Source of the DNA: Hymenobacter busanensis
Lineage (GTDB): Bacteria > Bacteroidota > Bacteroidia > Cytophagales > Hymenobacteraceae
DNA: 64,000 bases
Reading direction: 5' to 3'
Assembly: GCF_008727865.1 (NCBI RefSeq)
Contig: NZ_VTWU01000002.1
Span: forward strand, 682,001-746,000
Notes under the pieces: model-generated
What the model was told of the DNA's origin: nothing
What the model saw: only the letters and a program-made list of their open reading frames with translations
Database searches by the model: none
Program-made: the position numbers and the translations under genes
Shown here: positions 43,491 through 52,310 of the stretch, in pieces
How positions within the stretch are numbered: the stretch's first letter is position 1
Layout of the letters: each line of letters opens with the position of its first letter

Positions 43491-44678
43491 TTAGTCGAGG
43501 ATTTCGGTTACCTGACCAGCACCTACCGTACGGCCACCTTCGCGGATAGCGAAACGCAGGCCTTTTTCCATAGCTACAGCATTGATCAACTCAACATTGA
43601 TCGTCACGTTGTCGCCGGGCATTACCATCTCAACGCCTTCGGCGAGGGTGATGATACCGGTTACGTCCGTGGTACGGAAGTAGAACTGGGGACGGTAGTT
43701 GTTGAAGAACGGGGTGTGACGGCCACCTTCTTCTTTCGACAGAACGTAAACCTCAGCCTTGAACTTTTTGTGGGGGGTTACCGAGCCGGGCTTGCAGATA
43801 ACCATGCCGCGACGGATGGCTTCTTTTTCAATGCCACGGAGCAGCAGACCTACGTTGTCGCCAGCTTCGCCACGGTCGAGGATCTTGCGGAACATCTCAA
43901 CACCGGTCACTACCGACTTGAGGTTCTCAGCACCCATGCCGAGGATTTCAACGGCTTCACCCGAGTTGATTACGCCACGCTCGATACGACCGGTAGCAAC
44001 GGTGCCACGACCCGTAATCGAGAATACGTCTTCCACCGGCATCAGGAACGGCTGGTCCGTCAAGCGGGGAGGTATCGGAATGAACGAGTCAACAGCAGCC
44101 ATCAGCTCCTCGATCTTGGGAACCCAGGTAGCGTCACCGTTCAGGCCGCCCAGAGCCGAACCCTGAATAACCGGAATGTTGTCGCCGTCGAAGTCGTAGA
44201 ACGAGAGCAGTTCGCGGATTTCCATCTCAACGAGTTCGAGCAGCTCGGGGTCGTCAACCATGTCCACTTTGTTCATGAACACTACCAGCTGCGGAACGCC
44301 TACCTGGCGGGCCAGCAGGATGTGCTCACGCGTCTGGGGCATCGGGCCGTCGGTAGCAGCTACCACGAGGATAGCACCGTCCATCTGGGCAGCACCGGTA
44401 ACCATGTTCTTCACGTAGTCAGCGTGACCGGGGCAGTCAACGTGAGCGTAGTGACGGTTTTCGGTAGCGTACTCAACGTGAGCCGTGTTGATCGTGATAC
44501 CACGCTCTTTTTCCTCGGGCGCGTTATCGATCGAAGAGAAGTCACGCTTAGCGGCCAGACCTTTGTTAGCCAGCACCGTGGTGATGGCAGCGGTCAGGGT
44601 CGTTTTGCCGTGGTCCACGTGACCGATCGTGCCGATGTTTACGTGCGGCTTGGAACGGTCAAAAGTTTCTTTAGCCAT
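43491..44678 (-). CDS. tuf: Elongation factor Tu
   Basis: Delivers aminoacyl-tRNA to the ribosome. The 395-aa protein starts [20 protein letters not shown] and carries G1 [11 protein letters not shown]3 [12 protein letters not shown] and G4 NKVDMVDD. The frame is open to 44870, but that part runs back across the tRNA-Thr gene; the start at 44678 is the conserved one. It is transcribed from the promoter before tRNA-Tyr and ended by its own terminator. Only one tuf copy is present in the window. Confidence 0.99.
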   Translation of the reverse strand: MAKETFDRSKPHVNIGTIGHVDHGKTTLTAAITTVLANKGLAAKRDFSSIDNAPEEKERGITINTAHVEYATENRHYAHVDCPGHADYVKNMVTGAAQMDGAILVVAATDGPMPQTREHILLARQVGVPQLVVFMNKVDMVDDPELLELVEMEIRELLSFYDFDGDNIPVIQGSALGGLNGDATWVPKIEELMAAVDSFIPIPPRLTDQPFLMPVEDVFSITGRGTVATGRIERGVINSGEAVEILGMGAENLKSVVTGVEMFRKILDRGEAGDNVGLLLRGIEKEAIRRGMVICKPGSVTPHKKFKAEVYVLSKEEGGRHTPFFNNYRPQFYFRTTDVTGIITLAEGVEMVMPGDNVTINVELINAVAMEKGLRFAIREGGRTVGAGQVTEILD

Positions 44679-44828
44679 TGTAAAGAGATTGGGAAGAAAT
44701 TTTGAGGAAAAAGAGAAACGCGCTGATACTGCAAGAAAGCGAAACGCAGACTCCCCGAAGGAAACGCTGCACGTCGCTTGCAGAAGGCCAGACGATGACA
44801 GGCGCGCTGTCCCGTTGGGTTCACTCTG

Positions 44829-44900
<72 letters not shown>

Positions 44901-44953
44901 TGGTTATTTCGAGTCAGTGGCTTTTGCGTGAGCAGATGCGGCAAGGCAACTAG

Positions 44954-45026
44954 AGCGGGAGACGAGGTTCGAACCCGCGACCTGCAGCTTGGAAGGCTGC
45001 CGCTCTACCAACTGAGCTACTCCCGC
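44954..45026 (-). tRNA. tRNA-Gly (TCC)
   Basis: Acceptor GCGGGAG/CTCCCGC, D arm GCTC...GAGC, anticodon stem GCAGC/GCTGC with loop CTTCCAA (anticodon TCC). CCA not encoded. 53 bp after tRNA-Thr's upstream neighbour gap in the same transcript. Confidence 0.97.
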
Positions 45027-45054
45027 GTAAAAGGGCACTGACAAGAAAAGGGTG

Positions 45055-45137
45055 TGGGGGGAGGAGGATTCGAACCTCCGAAGTCCGAAGACAGCAGATT
45101 TACAGTCTGATCCATTTGGCCACTCTGGAATCCCCCC
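45055..45137 (-). tRNA. tRNA-Tyr (GTA)
   Basis: 83-nt type II tRNA with a long variable arm. Acceptor GGGGGGA/TCCCCCC, anticodon loop CTGTAAA (GTA), T arm GGAGG/CCTCC. First gene of the Tyr-Gly-Thr-tuf transcript. Confidence 0.97.
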
Positions 45138-45154
45138 GCTTGTGTAACTCGGCC

Positions 45155-45200
45155 GGTTGCCAAGGTTGTTTTCCCGTTCATTCGGCGGCTTTTGGCAACC
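45155..45200 (-). promoter_or_regulatory. Inverted repeat in the leader of the tRNA-tuf transcript
   Basis: GGTTGCCAA and TTGGCAACC (45155-45163 and 45192-45200) form a perfect 9-bp stem with a 28-nt loop between the promoter and tRNA-Tyr. It may be a processing site; function is inference. Confidence 0.45.
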
Positions 45201-45219
45201 CGTCTGGTGAATGGAGACG

Positions 45220-45249
45220 CAAAATTAAGGGCTTTCTGATGCAAGTCAA
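45220..45249 (-). promoter_or_regulatory. Promoter of tRNA-Tyr-Gly-Thr-tuf
   Basis: Minus-strand TTG (45249-45247), exactly 19 bp, then TAATTTTG (45227-45220): perfect TTG-N19-TAnnTTTG. Confidence 0.85.
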
Positions 45250-45323
45250 GCAACCGGCCAAAAACATGCGTTTATTTTTTTGGCTTTCGCCACTGTTTCG
45301 TGAGCAAAAAAAGCCATTCGGCT

Positions 45324-47900
45324 TTATTGCAGCAGGTTATAAATACCAATAAGGCGCTCATCTTTTTCCTTTCCGCGGATGTCCGCAAGGGTGCCTTTGA
45401 GGTTCGGCATGTTTTCCGACAGGGTTCGGAGGCCATGGTATGCCCCAAGACGCACGTAGTATTCGGGATGCGTGCGCGCCATGACTTCGAGTTTGCGCAA
45501 GCCTTTGTCGCGCTCTACGGCGGGCATGCGGAGCATGAACGTGCCGAAATCCTGAGCTACCTGATACAACTCGGCGCTGTTGCTGTCGTCGAGACGATGC
45601 AGGTACCACTGGTATTGATCGGCATTGCCATTAAGGGCATAATAGCCCGACAATGCGGTGACCAAGGCCGGGTTGGTTTCGTTTTGTAGCGAATTGATTT
45701 TTTCGCGCGTTGCAACGGTCGGGGCTTTGGCCAAGGCGTTGATAGCCGCGCCCATTACCAGATACGAACTGTCGGCTAGGGCCTTGGCGTATACTTCGCT
45801 GAAGTCTTCGTTGGGGAAAGTGCCGAGGGCAAGCAGTGCCGTACTGCGCACGCGGCTGTCTTTATCAGTAATGGCTACGCGCTTGAGGTCTTGGCGAACG
45901 GCACCGCCTTCGGGGCCTTTGTAGCGGCGTAGCGCCTCGGCCGCGGCCCGGCGGGTTCCCCAGAACTTATCGTTGAGCGCGTTGCGGAGCATGCCACTTA
46001 CCAGCAGGTCGCCCACTTTGGGTTTGAGCTCCTCAATGGCTTGTAGCTTCGAGAGGAAGTTGCGGGCGTGGTAGTATTGGTACACCAGCTCGTCCTGGGT
46101 CTTTTCCTCTTCCAGATCGGCCAACAATGTCTTCTCGGCATCGAACTGCACGAGGCTGGGCTTCTGGTTGACGGGCAGTTGGAACGTTTGCGCGGCTTTG
46201 GTAACGACGATGCGGTGGTCGGTGGGCTGGTTGTTGCTCCAGGTAGTGACAACAACCGGCAGGCGGTAGATGGGTTGATAGAGTGTGTCCTGCTTCTGCA
46301 CCACGTGCAGCGTCACTTTACCGTCGGCGTAGGAATGCGACACGGCCACGTCGGGGTGGCCGCGCTGCATGAACCATTGGTCGAAGAACCACATGAGGTC
46401 TTCGCCGGTCACGTCTTCGAAGGCCATGCGTAGCTCGGCAATTTCTACAGCCGAGTACTTGTTCTGGGCGAGGTAACGGTTGAGGGTGGTGAAGAAGGCA
46501 TCGTCGCCGATGAGGCCGCGGAGCATGTGGAGCACGCGGCCGCCTTTCTCGTAGGAGTGGCGGTCGAACATGTCCTCCTTATCGGCGTAGCGGTAGCGAA
46601 TGAGCGGTTCACGCTTGCCCTGGGCTTCCTCGAAGTAATAGCCAAGCTTCTTATGTGCCTGCAGGTCGGCTTCCTCCCGGCCGTACTTGAACTCGGCCCA
46701 GAGGTATTCGCTGTAATCGGCAAAGGACTCGTTCAGCGGCAGATTCGACCACGATTCGGTGGTCACGTAGTCGCCAAACCACTGGTGAAACAGCTCGTGG
46801 GCAATAACGTCGTCGCGGTTTTCGTCGAGCAGTTCCCGCTTGGTGAGCTGCACGTTTTCGCCGTGAATAGTGGCCGTGGTGTTTTCCATAGCCCCCGATA
46901 CGTAGTCGCGCACGGCTACCTGGGCGTATTTGTCCCACGGATAATCGATGCCGAGCTTCTTGGAAAAGAAGTCCATCATCTGAGGCGTGTTGCCGAACAC
47001 CGCCTTGGCCGAGGCAGCGTATTTGGGCTCGACGTAGTAATCGACGGGCTTGCCGCGCCAAGTATCGTTGATGACGGCGTAGTCGCCCACGGCCAGCATG
47101 GCCAAGTACGGCGCGTGCGGCTGATTGAGCTTCCAGGTATCGGTGCGGGTGCCGTCGCTGTTTTTCTTGGAGGCCGTCAGTAGGCCGTTCGACAGCGTTT
47201 TGTACTGCGCATCTACGGTCAGGCTGATTTCCTGCGTCATGCGCTGATTGGGCCGGTCAATGGTCGGGAACCAGCAGGAGCTGCCTTCCGTCTCGCCCTG
47301 CGTCCAGATCTGCTTGGGCTTGTTCTTGTCAGTACCCAGCGGGTTGATGAAGTACAACCCTTTGTCGGAGGTAATGGCAGCGCTGCCGCCAGCGGCCAGT
47401 TCGTTAGGCTTGGCCATGTACTGAATGCGCACCTGGTAAGGCTCGGTGCGGGCATAGGCCTTGTCGAGCGTGATGCTCAGGCGCCGCTTGTCGTACTGGT
47501 AGTTGAGGTTCTTTTCCTTGGTGCCGGCCAGCAGTTTCACACTCTTCACGTCAAAACCCTTGGCGTCGAGCACGAGCTGCGTTTGCGGGTAGAAATGCGG
47601 CCGCACGGTGATGGTAGCCACGCCCAGCAGCCACTGCTTCGCCCAATCAAACTTCACGTCGAGCTTGGTGTCGACGAGGTCGTGGAGGATGGTGGCGGCG
47701 GGCTGCACCGGGTTGACGGGCGGCAGCCAGTTGGGCACCACCAGGATGGATTGCGGCGAAATCTGCGCGGCCGGCGCGGGCTGAGTAATAGGCGCTTTGC
47801 GGGCGCCGTTTTTTTTCGGAGTCGACTTGGTAGGCTGGCCTAGCAGGGTAAAGGGCAAGGCAATAGCCCAGAAGAAGGCGCCGAGGGCCGCGTATCTCAT
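45324..47900 (-). CDS. M1-family zinc aminopeptidase with C-terminal repeats
   Basis: An 858-aa exported peptidase. A signal peptide (ALGAFFWAIALPFTLLGQ, residues 5-22) is followed by a basic/Pro-rich linker, the M1 N-terminal beta domain, the exopeptidase motif GAMEN at 336-340, the zinc site HELFH at 368-372 and its third ligand Glu in NESFADY (391). The last 250 or so residues look like alpha-helical HEAT-type repeats (RRAAAEALRRYKGPEG, VRSTALLALGTF). It probably trims peptides in the periplasm for nutrition. It is monocistronic; the gene upstream is divergent. Confidence 0.94.
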   Translation of the reverse strand: MRYAALGAFFWAIALPFTLLGQPTKSTPKKNGARKAPITQPAPAAQISPQSILVVPNWLPPVNPVQPAATILHDLVDTKLDVKFDWAKQWLLGVATITVRPHFYPQTQLVLDAKGFDVKSVKLLAGTKEKNLNYQYDKRRLSITLDKAYARTEPYQVRIQYMAKPNELAAGGSAAITSDKGLYFINPLGTDKNKPKQIWTQGETEGSSCWFPTIDRPNQRMTQEISLTVDAQYKTLSNGLLTASKKNSDGTRTDTWKLNQPHAPYLAMLAVGDYAVINDTWRGKPVDYYVEPKYAASAKAVFGNTPQMMDFFSKKLGIDYPWDKYAQVAVRDYVSGAMENTTATIHGENVQLTKRELLDENRDDVIAHELFHQWFGDYVTTESWSNLPLNESFADYSEYLWAEFKYGREEADLQAHKKLGYYFEEAQGKREPLIRYRYADKEDMFDRHSYEKGGRVLHMLRGLIGDDAFFTTLNRYLAQNKYSAVEIAELRMAFEDVTGEDLMWFFDQWFMQRGHPDVAVSHSYADGKVTLHVVQKQDTLYQPIYRLPVVVTTWSNNQPTDHRIVVTKAAQTFQLPVNQKPSLVQFDAEKTLLADLEEEKTQDELVYQYYHARNFLSKLQAIEELKPKVGDLLVSGMLRNALNDKFWGTRRAAAEALRRYKGPEGGAVRQDLKRVAITDKDSRVRSTALLALGTFPNEDFSEVYAKALADSSYLVMGAAINALAKAPTVATREKINSLQNETNPALVTALSGYYALNGNADQYQWYLHRLDDSNSAELYQVAQDFGTFMLRMPAVERDKGLRKLEVMARTHPEYYVRLGAYHGLRTLSENMPNLKGTLADIRGKEKDERLIGIYNLLQ

Positions 47901-47957
47901 TGGGGTAGAATTGGGGTAATCTGGGCTTGAAGTTCGGGAATAATTTCAGATTCCGCC

Positions 47958-47965
47958 TATCTTTA
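47958..47965 (+). promoter_or_regulatory. Possible -7 box of the biotin carrier gene
   Basis: TATCTTTA matches TAnnTTTG except the last base, 41 bases before the ATG at 48007. The nearest TTG is 28 bp upstream, outside the usual spacing. Confidence 0.4.
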
Positions 47966-48006
47966 AGCCCTTTTCCGCCCTCGCCTCACCCCTATTTCCT
48001 GCCCGC

Positions 48007-48507
48007 ATGCTACAGGTCCGCACCGGCCCCGATTCCGTTTGGGACGTCGATTACCGCCCCGATCAGATTACCGTCAACGGGCAGCCGTTTAGCTGGGACT
48101 TGGTGGAGTTGGGCAACGGCCGCTACCATTTGCTGTGGCAAAACCGCTCCTACCCCGTGGAGGTAGTGAGCGTAGATGGCGCCGCCAAGACCGTGCAGCT
48201 CAAGCTCGATGGCCACCGCTTCGAGCTGCAGGCCAAAGACCGTTTCGATTTGTTGCTCGACAAACTGGGCATGAGCCAAGCGGCCAGCAATAAGATCAAC
48301 GAGGTGAAGGCGCCCATGCCAGGCCTAATCGTGGATATTCGGGTGGCGCCGGGCCAAACGGTGCAGAAAGGCGACCCGCTGCTGGTGCTGGAGGCCATGA
48401 AAATGGAAAACATCCTCAAAGCGCCCGGCGACGGCACCGTAAGCGCCGTAAAGGTGAACCTGCGCGACAACGTGAACAAGGGCCAGATTCTGGTCCAGTT
48501 CGCGTAA
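48007..48507 (+). CDS. Biotin carboxyl carrier protein subunit
   Basis: A 166-aa biotin acceptor. The last 75 residues are a biotinyl domain: VKAPMPGLIVDIRVAPGQTV, then the biotinylation site EAMKMEN, then LRDNVNKGQILVQFA. The N-terminal 90 residues resemble the middle domain before the biotinyl domain of propionyl/methylcrotonyl-CoA carboxylase alpha subunits rather than AccB. No carboxylase or carboxyltransferase gene is in the window, so the partner is unknown. Flanked by a terminator and pyrH. Confidence 0.9.
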   Translation: MLQVRTGPDSVWDVDYRPDQITVNGQPFSWDLVELGNGRYHLLWQNRSYPVEVVSVDGAAKTVQLKLDGHRFELQAKDRFDLLLDKLGMSQAASNKINEVKAPMPGLIVDIRVAPGQTVQKGDPLLVLEAMKMENILKAPGDGTVSAVKVNLRDNVNKGQILVQFA

Positions 48508-48511
48508 GCTC

Positions 48512-48537
48512 AAAAGCGCCTCAACCGGGCGCTTTTT
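48512..48537 (+). terminator. Terminator after the biotin carrier gene
   Basis: AAAAGCGCC and GGCGCTTTT (48512-48520 and 48528-48536) form a 9-bp stem with a 7-nt loop, directly followed by T. Confidence 0.85.
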
Positions 48538-48573
48538 GCGCCTTTAGCTAAGTCACAACTCAACCCCAGACCG

Positions 48574-49371
48574 TTGAAATACAACCGAATTCTGCTGAAG
48601 CTGAGCGGCGAGGCCCTGATGGGCAAGCAGCAGTACGGCATCGACGCCGAGCGTCTGATGCAGTACGCCGAGGAAATCAAGACCGTGGCTCAAACCGGTG
48701 TGCAGGTGGCTATTGTCATCGGCGGCGGCAACATTTTCCGCGGCGTGCAGGCGGAGGCCTTCGGGCTCGACCGTGTGCAAGGCGATTACATGGGCATGCT
48801 GGCCACCGTCATCAACTCGATGGCCCTGCAAAGCGCCCTTGAGAAGCTGGGCGTACCTACGCGTCTGCTATCGGGCGTTACCATTCAGCGCGTGTGCGAG
48901 CCGTACATCCGCCGGCGCGCTTTGCGGCACCTGGAGAAAGGCCGCGTGGTCATCTTTGGGGCGGGCATTGGTTCCCCGTACTTCACTACCGACTCGGCCG
49001 CGTCGTTACGGGCTATTGAGGTGGAGGCCGACGTGGTGCTGAAAGGTACCCGTGTGGATGGCATCTACACCGCCGACCCGGAGAAAGACCCGTCGGCTAC
49101 GCGCTACCCGCAGATTACCTTCGACGAGGTAATGGAGAAGAACCTGAACGTGATGGACATGACGGCTTTTACGCTCTGCAAGGAGAATAATCTGCCCATT
49201 ATTGTGTTCGACATGAACAAAGGCGGCAACTTGCAGAAACTTGTGGAGGGCGAAGCCATTGGTACCCTGGTTACCATGAACGGCGACGACAGCCACCGGC
49301 TCGACCCTAAACACAGCGCGTTGCAGCCCGACTTAAAACGCGCCTCGGCGACGCCTACGGAGCAAGCCTGA
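48574..49371 (+). CDS. pyrH: UMP kinase, TTG start
   Basis: Phosphorylates UMP to UDP. The 265-aa protein begins with the aspartokinase-type signature ([16 protein letters not shown]), then [27 protein letters not shown], and [20 protein letters not shown]. It uses a TTG start; no in-frame ATG lies nearby before the signature. About 25 C-terminal residues after GTLV ([20 protein letters not shown]) exceed the usual end and look disordered. 51 bp before frr. Confidence 0.96.
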   Translation: MKYNRILLKLSGEALMGKQQYGIDAERLMQYAEEIKTVAQTGVQVAIVIGGGNIFRGVQAEAFGLDRVQGDYMGMLATVINSMALQSALEKLGVPTRLLSGVTIQRVCEPYIRRRALRHLEKGRVVIFGAGIGSPYFTTDSAASLRAIEVEADVVLKGTRVDGIYTADPEKDPSATRYPQITFDEVMEKNLNVMDMTAFTLCKENNLPIIVFDMNKGGNLQKLVEGEAIGTLVTMNGDDSHRLDPKHSALQPDLKRASATPTEQA

Positions 49372-49422
49372 TTTGTTTTTACCACTCACCCCGACATTTT
49401 CCCAACTCATTTCCGCCCCCCA

Positions 49423-49986
49423 ATGGACGAAGAAATTCAGTTGTACCTGAGCGACGCCGAAGAATCGATGGAAAAGGCGCTGCAGCACACCAACACCGAA
49501 CTCAGCCGCATCCGCGCCGGCAAGGCCTCGCCGGCCATGCTCGACTCCCTACGCGTGGACTACTACGGCACGCCCACGCCCATCAGCCAAGTGGCCAATG
49601 TAGCCGCGCCCGATGCCCGCTCACTCGTTATCAAGCCTTGGGAGAAAAACATCCTCGGCGAAATCTCGAAGGCCATTAAGAACAGTGACTTGGGCCTGAA
49701 CCCGATCATGGACGCCGATTCTATTCGTCTGAACCTGCCGCCGATGACCGAAGAGCGTCGTCGGGAGTTGGTGAAGCAGGTGAAAAACGAGTCGGAAGGC
49801 GGCAAGGTGCGCATCCGCGGCATTCGCAAAGACGTGAACGAGTCGTTGCGTAAGCTGCTGAAGGAAGGCGCTGCCGAAGACGCCATCAAAGACGCCGAAG
49901 CCAAGGTGCAGAAGTTTACCGACAGCTACATCGTGAAAATTGATGCAGCCATGAGCAAGAAGGAATCGGAAATCATGACCATCTGA
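49423..49986 (+). CDS. frr: Ribosome recycling factor
   Basis: Splits post-termination ribosomes with EF-G. The 187 residues begin MDEEIQLYLSDAEESMEKAL and contain LSRIRAGKASPAMLDSLRVD, YYGTPTPISQVAN, IRLNLPPMTEERRRELVKQV and a C-terminal helix. It follows pyrH as in many bacteria and ends at a bidirectional terminator. Confidence 0.98.
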   Translation: MDEEIQLYLSDAEESMEKALQHTNTELSRIRAGKASPAMLDSLRVDYYGTPTPISQVANVAAPDARSLVIKPWEKNILGEISKAIKNSDLGLNPIMDADSIRLNLPPMTEERRRELVKQVKNESEGGKVRIRGIRKDVNESLRKLLKEGAAEDAIKDAEAKVQKFTDSYIVKIDAAMSKKESEIMTI

Positions 49987-50001
49987 TTCCGCTGCCTGGC
50001 G

Positions 50002-50045
50002 CAACAAAAAGCCCCGACTGCATCAGCAGGCGGGGCTTTTTGTTG
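50002..50045. terminator. Bidirectional terminator between frr and nadD
   Basis: CAACAAAAAGCCCCG and CGGGGCTTTTTGTTG (50002-50016 and 50031-50045): perfect 15-bp stem with a 14-nt loop; T-tracts on both strands. Confidence 0.93.
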
Positions 50046-50062
50046 TATGGTGTAAAGCTGAG

Positions 50063-50659
50063 TTAGCGTTGCCAGTAGCCTTTTGCTTCAATTTCCTGCG
50101 CCACGTCGTCGGGCACTAAGTAGCGAATGGATGCCCCAGCTTGCAGACTGTGCCGGATGAACGTGGCCGAAATGTCCAGCAACGGTGCTTCTACCACTCG
50201 TACGCGCGGCCAATCGGGCAGGACATCGACGGCAAAGCCGGGACGCGGATACACGTAGACGTCTAGCTCGGTTCGTAGGCGCTCGGCGCCTTTCCAGCGC
50301 GGTAGGCCCGCAAGGTTGTCGCCGCCGGTGATGAGCACGAATTCTGTACCCGGGTGCTGGCGGCGCAGTTCGTCGAGCGTGTCGATGGTGTAGCTAGGGC
50401 GCGGCATGGTGAATTCCACGTCCAGGGCGCGCAGCCGGTCGTTGCCGGCAATGGCTAGTTCGACCAAGGACAGGCGGGCGGCTTCGGGCAGCAGTTCTTC
50501 TTCTACTTTGAACGGGCTCTGCGGCGACACTACCAGCCATACGGCCGACAAATCGGTGCGCGTGGCCATAAAGTTGGCCAGAATCAGGTGCCCGGTATGG
50601 ATGGGGTTGAACGAGCCGAATAGCAGACCTACCCGTTGCGAAGCCTCAGGCGTTGCCAT
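50063..50659 (-). CDS. nadD: Nicotinate-nucleotide adenylyltransferase
   Basis: Makes deamido-NAD from NaMN and ATP. The 198-aa protein has the nucleotidylyl-transferase motif FGSFNPIHTGHLILAN (HTGH at 21-24), the substrate segment MPRPSYTIDTLDELRRQHPG and the C-terminal ISATFIR variant of ISSTxIR. 6 bp after gmk on the minus strand. Confidence 0.95.
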   Translation of the reverse strand: MATPEASQRVGLLFGSFNPIHTGHLILANFMATRTDLSAVWLVVSPQSPFKVEEELLPEAARLSLVELAIAGNDRLRALDVEFTMPRPSYTIDTLDELRRQHPGTEFVLITGGDNLAGLPRWKGAERLRTELDVYVYPRPGFAVDVLPDWPRVRVVEAPLLDISATFIRHSLQAGASIRYLVPDDVAQEIEAKGYWQR

Positions 50660-50665
50660 CAGGGC

Positions 50666-51250
50666 TTACACAATGGCCGGCTCGCCCGAAATGAAGTCGC
50701 GCACGAGCTTTTCGGCTTGCGCGGTGGCTACATCCAAGTCGTCGTTGACGATAACGCCATCGAAGCGGTCCTCAAAGGTCAACTCGAAGTTGGCCTTGTA
50801 GAGCCGCGCCGAAATGCTTGACGCCGAATCGGTAGCGCGCGACTTAAGCCGCTGCTCCAGCACCTCCATCGACGGCGGTTTTACAAACAGGCACAGGGCG
50901 CGGTCCTTGTAAAACTCCTTTACCGACAAACCACCTTTCACGTCGATATCGAGGATGGCGTGCTTGCCGCTTTCCCAGATTCGCTCGATTTCCGATTTCA
51001 GAGTGCCGTAGTAGGAGCCCTCGTAGACTTCCTCCCACTCCACGAACTCGTCGTGGCGGATTTTCTCCTGAAACTCCTGAACCGTAATGAAATAGTAGTC
51101 CTTGCCATTCACTTCGGCCCGACCGCGACGGTCGCGGGTGCAGGCCGAAATAGAAAAGCTTAGCTCCGGCACACGTTCCATGAGCCGGTGGACGATGGTG
51201 GTTTTGCCAGCACCGGAAGGCGCCGAAAAGGCAATGATTTTCCCCTGCAT
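50666..51250 (-). CDS. gmk: Guanylate kinase
   Basis: Phosphorylates GMP to GDP. The 194-aa protein has the P-loop FSAPSGAGKTTIVHRLM (starts at residue 8), SFSISACTRDRRGRAEVNGK and DIDVKGGLSVKEFY. The pair gmk-nadD is preserved in many Bacteroidota as I recall. It lies 9 bp after the anti-sigma-like gene. Confidence 0.97.
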   Translation of the reverse strand: MQGKIIAFSAPSGAGKTTIVHRLMERVPELSFSISACTRDRRGRAEVNGKDYYFITVQEFQEKIRHDEFVEWEEVYEGSYYGTLKSEIERIWESGKHAILDIDVKGGLSVKEFYKDRALCLFVKPPSMEVLEQRLKSRATDSASSISARLYKANFELTFEDRFDGVIVNDDLDVATAQAEKLVRDFISGEPAIV

Positions 51251-51259
51251 GGGGCGAAA

Positions 51260-51553
51260 TTAGGCCTTTTCGGCCTGCACCCGCGCCATTATTTTAGAGG
51301 ACAGCTCCGAAGGCACGCCTTTGCGGCCCACGTACTGGTTCACAAAATCTACGAAGATGCGCTGTTTATCAAGGCTATCGAAGCACGGCGAGCAGTCTTC
51401 GGCGTGGTTGACGAAGTAGTCTTCGTCCTCAACGCTGGGCTCGTTGCCCACGATGAGTTGGTCTAGAATCGTATTCACACGCTCACAGTCGGGCCCTTGG
51501 GCGGTTGTGGTTGCCGGGGCACCGAGTTGGTTGGGAGTAGACTTTGCAGCCAT
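51260..51553 (-). CDS. Probable zinc anti-sigma factor partner
   Basis: A 97-aa soluble protein with the zinc anti-sigma pattern H-x3-C-x2-C (HAEDCSPCF at residues about 50-58), preceded by a Cys in GPDCERVNTILDQLIVG. It follows the ECF sigma-factor gene by 38 bp on the same strand, as cytoplasmic ZAS proteins usually do. No transmembrane segment is visible, so a soluble redox- or metal-sensing anti-sigma is more likely than a membrane one. The low Cys count leaves room for doubt. Confidence 0.75.
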   Translation of the reverse strand: MAAKSTPNQLGAPATTTAQGPDCERVNTILDQLIVGNEPSVEDEDYFVNHAEDCSPCFDSLDKQRIFVDFVNQYVGRKGVPSELSSKIMARVQAEKA

Positions 51554-51591
51554 AACTTGGGGGAGAAAGGAAGAAAGAAGAGTTTCGAAGT

Positions 51592-52242
51592 CTAGTTGTC
51601 GTCTTCGTCATCTGCCAAGGCAACACCGTCTTCGTCGGATTCGTTACCGTAGCCCATTTTTTTCGCGTAACGTTCGAGCTTCTCTTTCAAAAAGTTGCGC
51701 GCCCGGTGCAGGCGCGAGCGAACCGTGCCGATGGGAATATCGAGCACTTTGGCCATTTCCTCGTAGGTAAACCCTTCCAGGTCGCAGAGGATGATGACGG
51801 TGCGGAAATCCACGGGCAGCGAGTTCAGCGCCGAGGCCACTTCATCACCGATCAGGTCGCGGGTGGCTTGCTGACGCAAATCGGCGGAGGTAGACCCCGC
51901 GTCGCCATCCGAATCCACGTCTTCGGTGTTGTAGTAGCCTTCGATTTCGCTGTAATCGACTTTGGCCGGCTGCTTGCTTTTTTTCCGAAAGTCGTTGATG
52001 AACGAATTTTTCAGGATGCGAAACAGCCACGCTTTGGCGTTGGTTCCCGGCTCGAAGTACTCGAAAAAGCGGTAGGCCTTCAGATAGGTCTCCTGGACGA
52101 GGTCGTTGGCGTCGTCCTCGTCGAGGGTGAGGCGGAAGGCAAAGTTGTAGAGCGAATCCAGCACCGGCAGCAGCTCGGCCTGAAAACGACGGTCTTTTTC
52201 CTCCTTGCTCAGTTTGGGTACCCGTTCGGGAGTATCACTCAT
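51592..52242 (-). CDS. ECF-type sigma factor (sigma-70 family)
   Basis: A 216-aa RNA polymerase sigma factor with regions 2 and 4 only. Region 2: DSLYNFAFRLTLDEDDANDL, VQETYLKAYRFFE, AWLFRILKNSFINDFRKKSK. Region 4: LNSLPVDFRTVIILCDLEGF and TYEEMAKVLDIPIGTVRSRL. The C-terminus ends in an unusually acidic stretch (ESDEDGVALADDEDDN). ATG 52242 is preferred to a TTG at 52263. The promoter box TACATTTG lies 46 bp upstream. Neighbours: its likely anti-sigma downstream, then gmk and nadD. Confidence 0.92.
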   Translation of the reverse strand: MSDTPERVPKLSKEEKDRRFQAELLPVLDSLYNFAFRLTLDEDDANDLVQETYLKAYRFFEYFEPGTNAKAWLFRILKNSFINDFRKKSKQPAKVDYSEIEGYYNTEDVDSDGDAGSTSADLRQQATRDLIGDEVASALNSLPVDFRTVIILCDLEGFTYEEMAKVLDIPIGTVRSRLHRARNFLKEKLERYAKKMGYGNESDEDGVALADDEDDN

Positions 52243-52288
52243 AAGTGGGTGGGGTTCGGGCAAGGCAGCTGTGAATATGCCTTACGAG

Positions 52289-52296
52289 CAAATGTA
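52289..52296 (-). promoter_or_regulatory. -7 box of the sigma factor operon
   Basis: Minus-strand TACATTTG is a perfect TAnnTTTG, in the 68-bp gap between the ligase-like gene and the sigma-factor start. No -33 TTG at the normal spacing. Confidence 0.5.
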
Positions 52297-52310
52297 ACGA
52301 AACGAACTAC

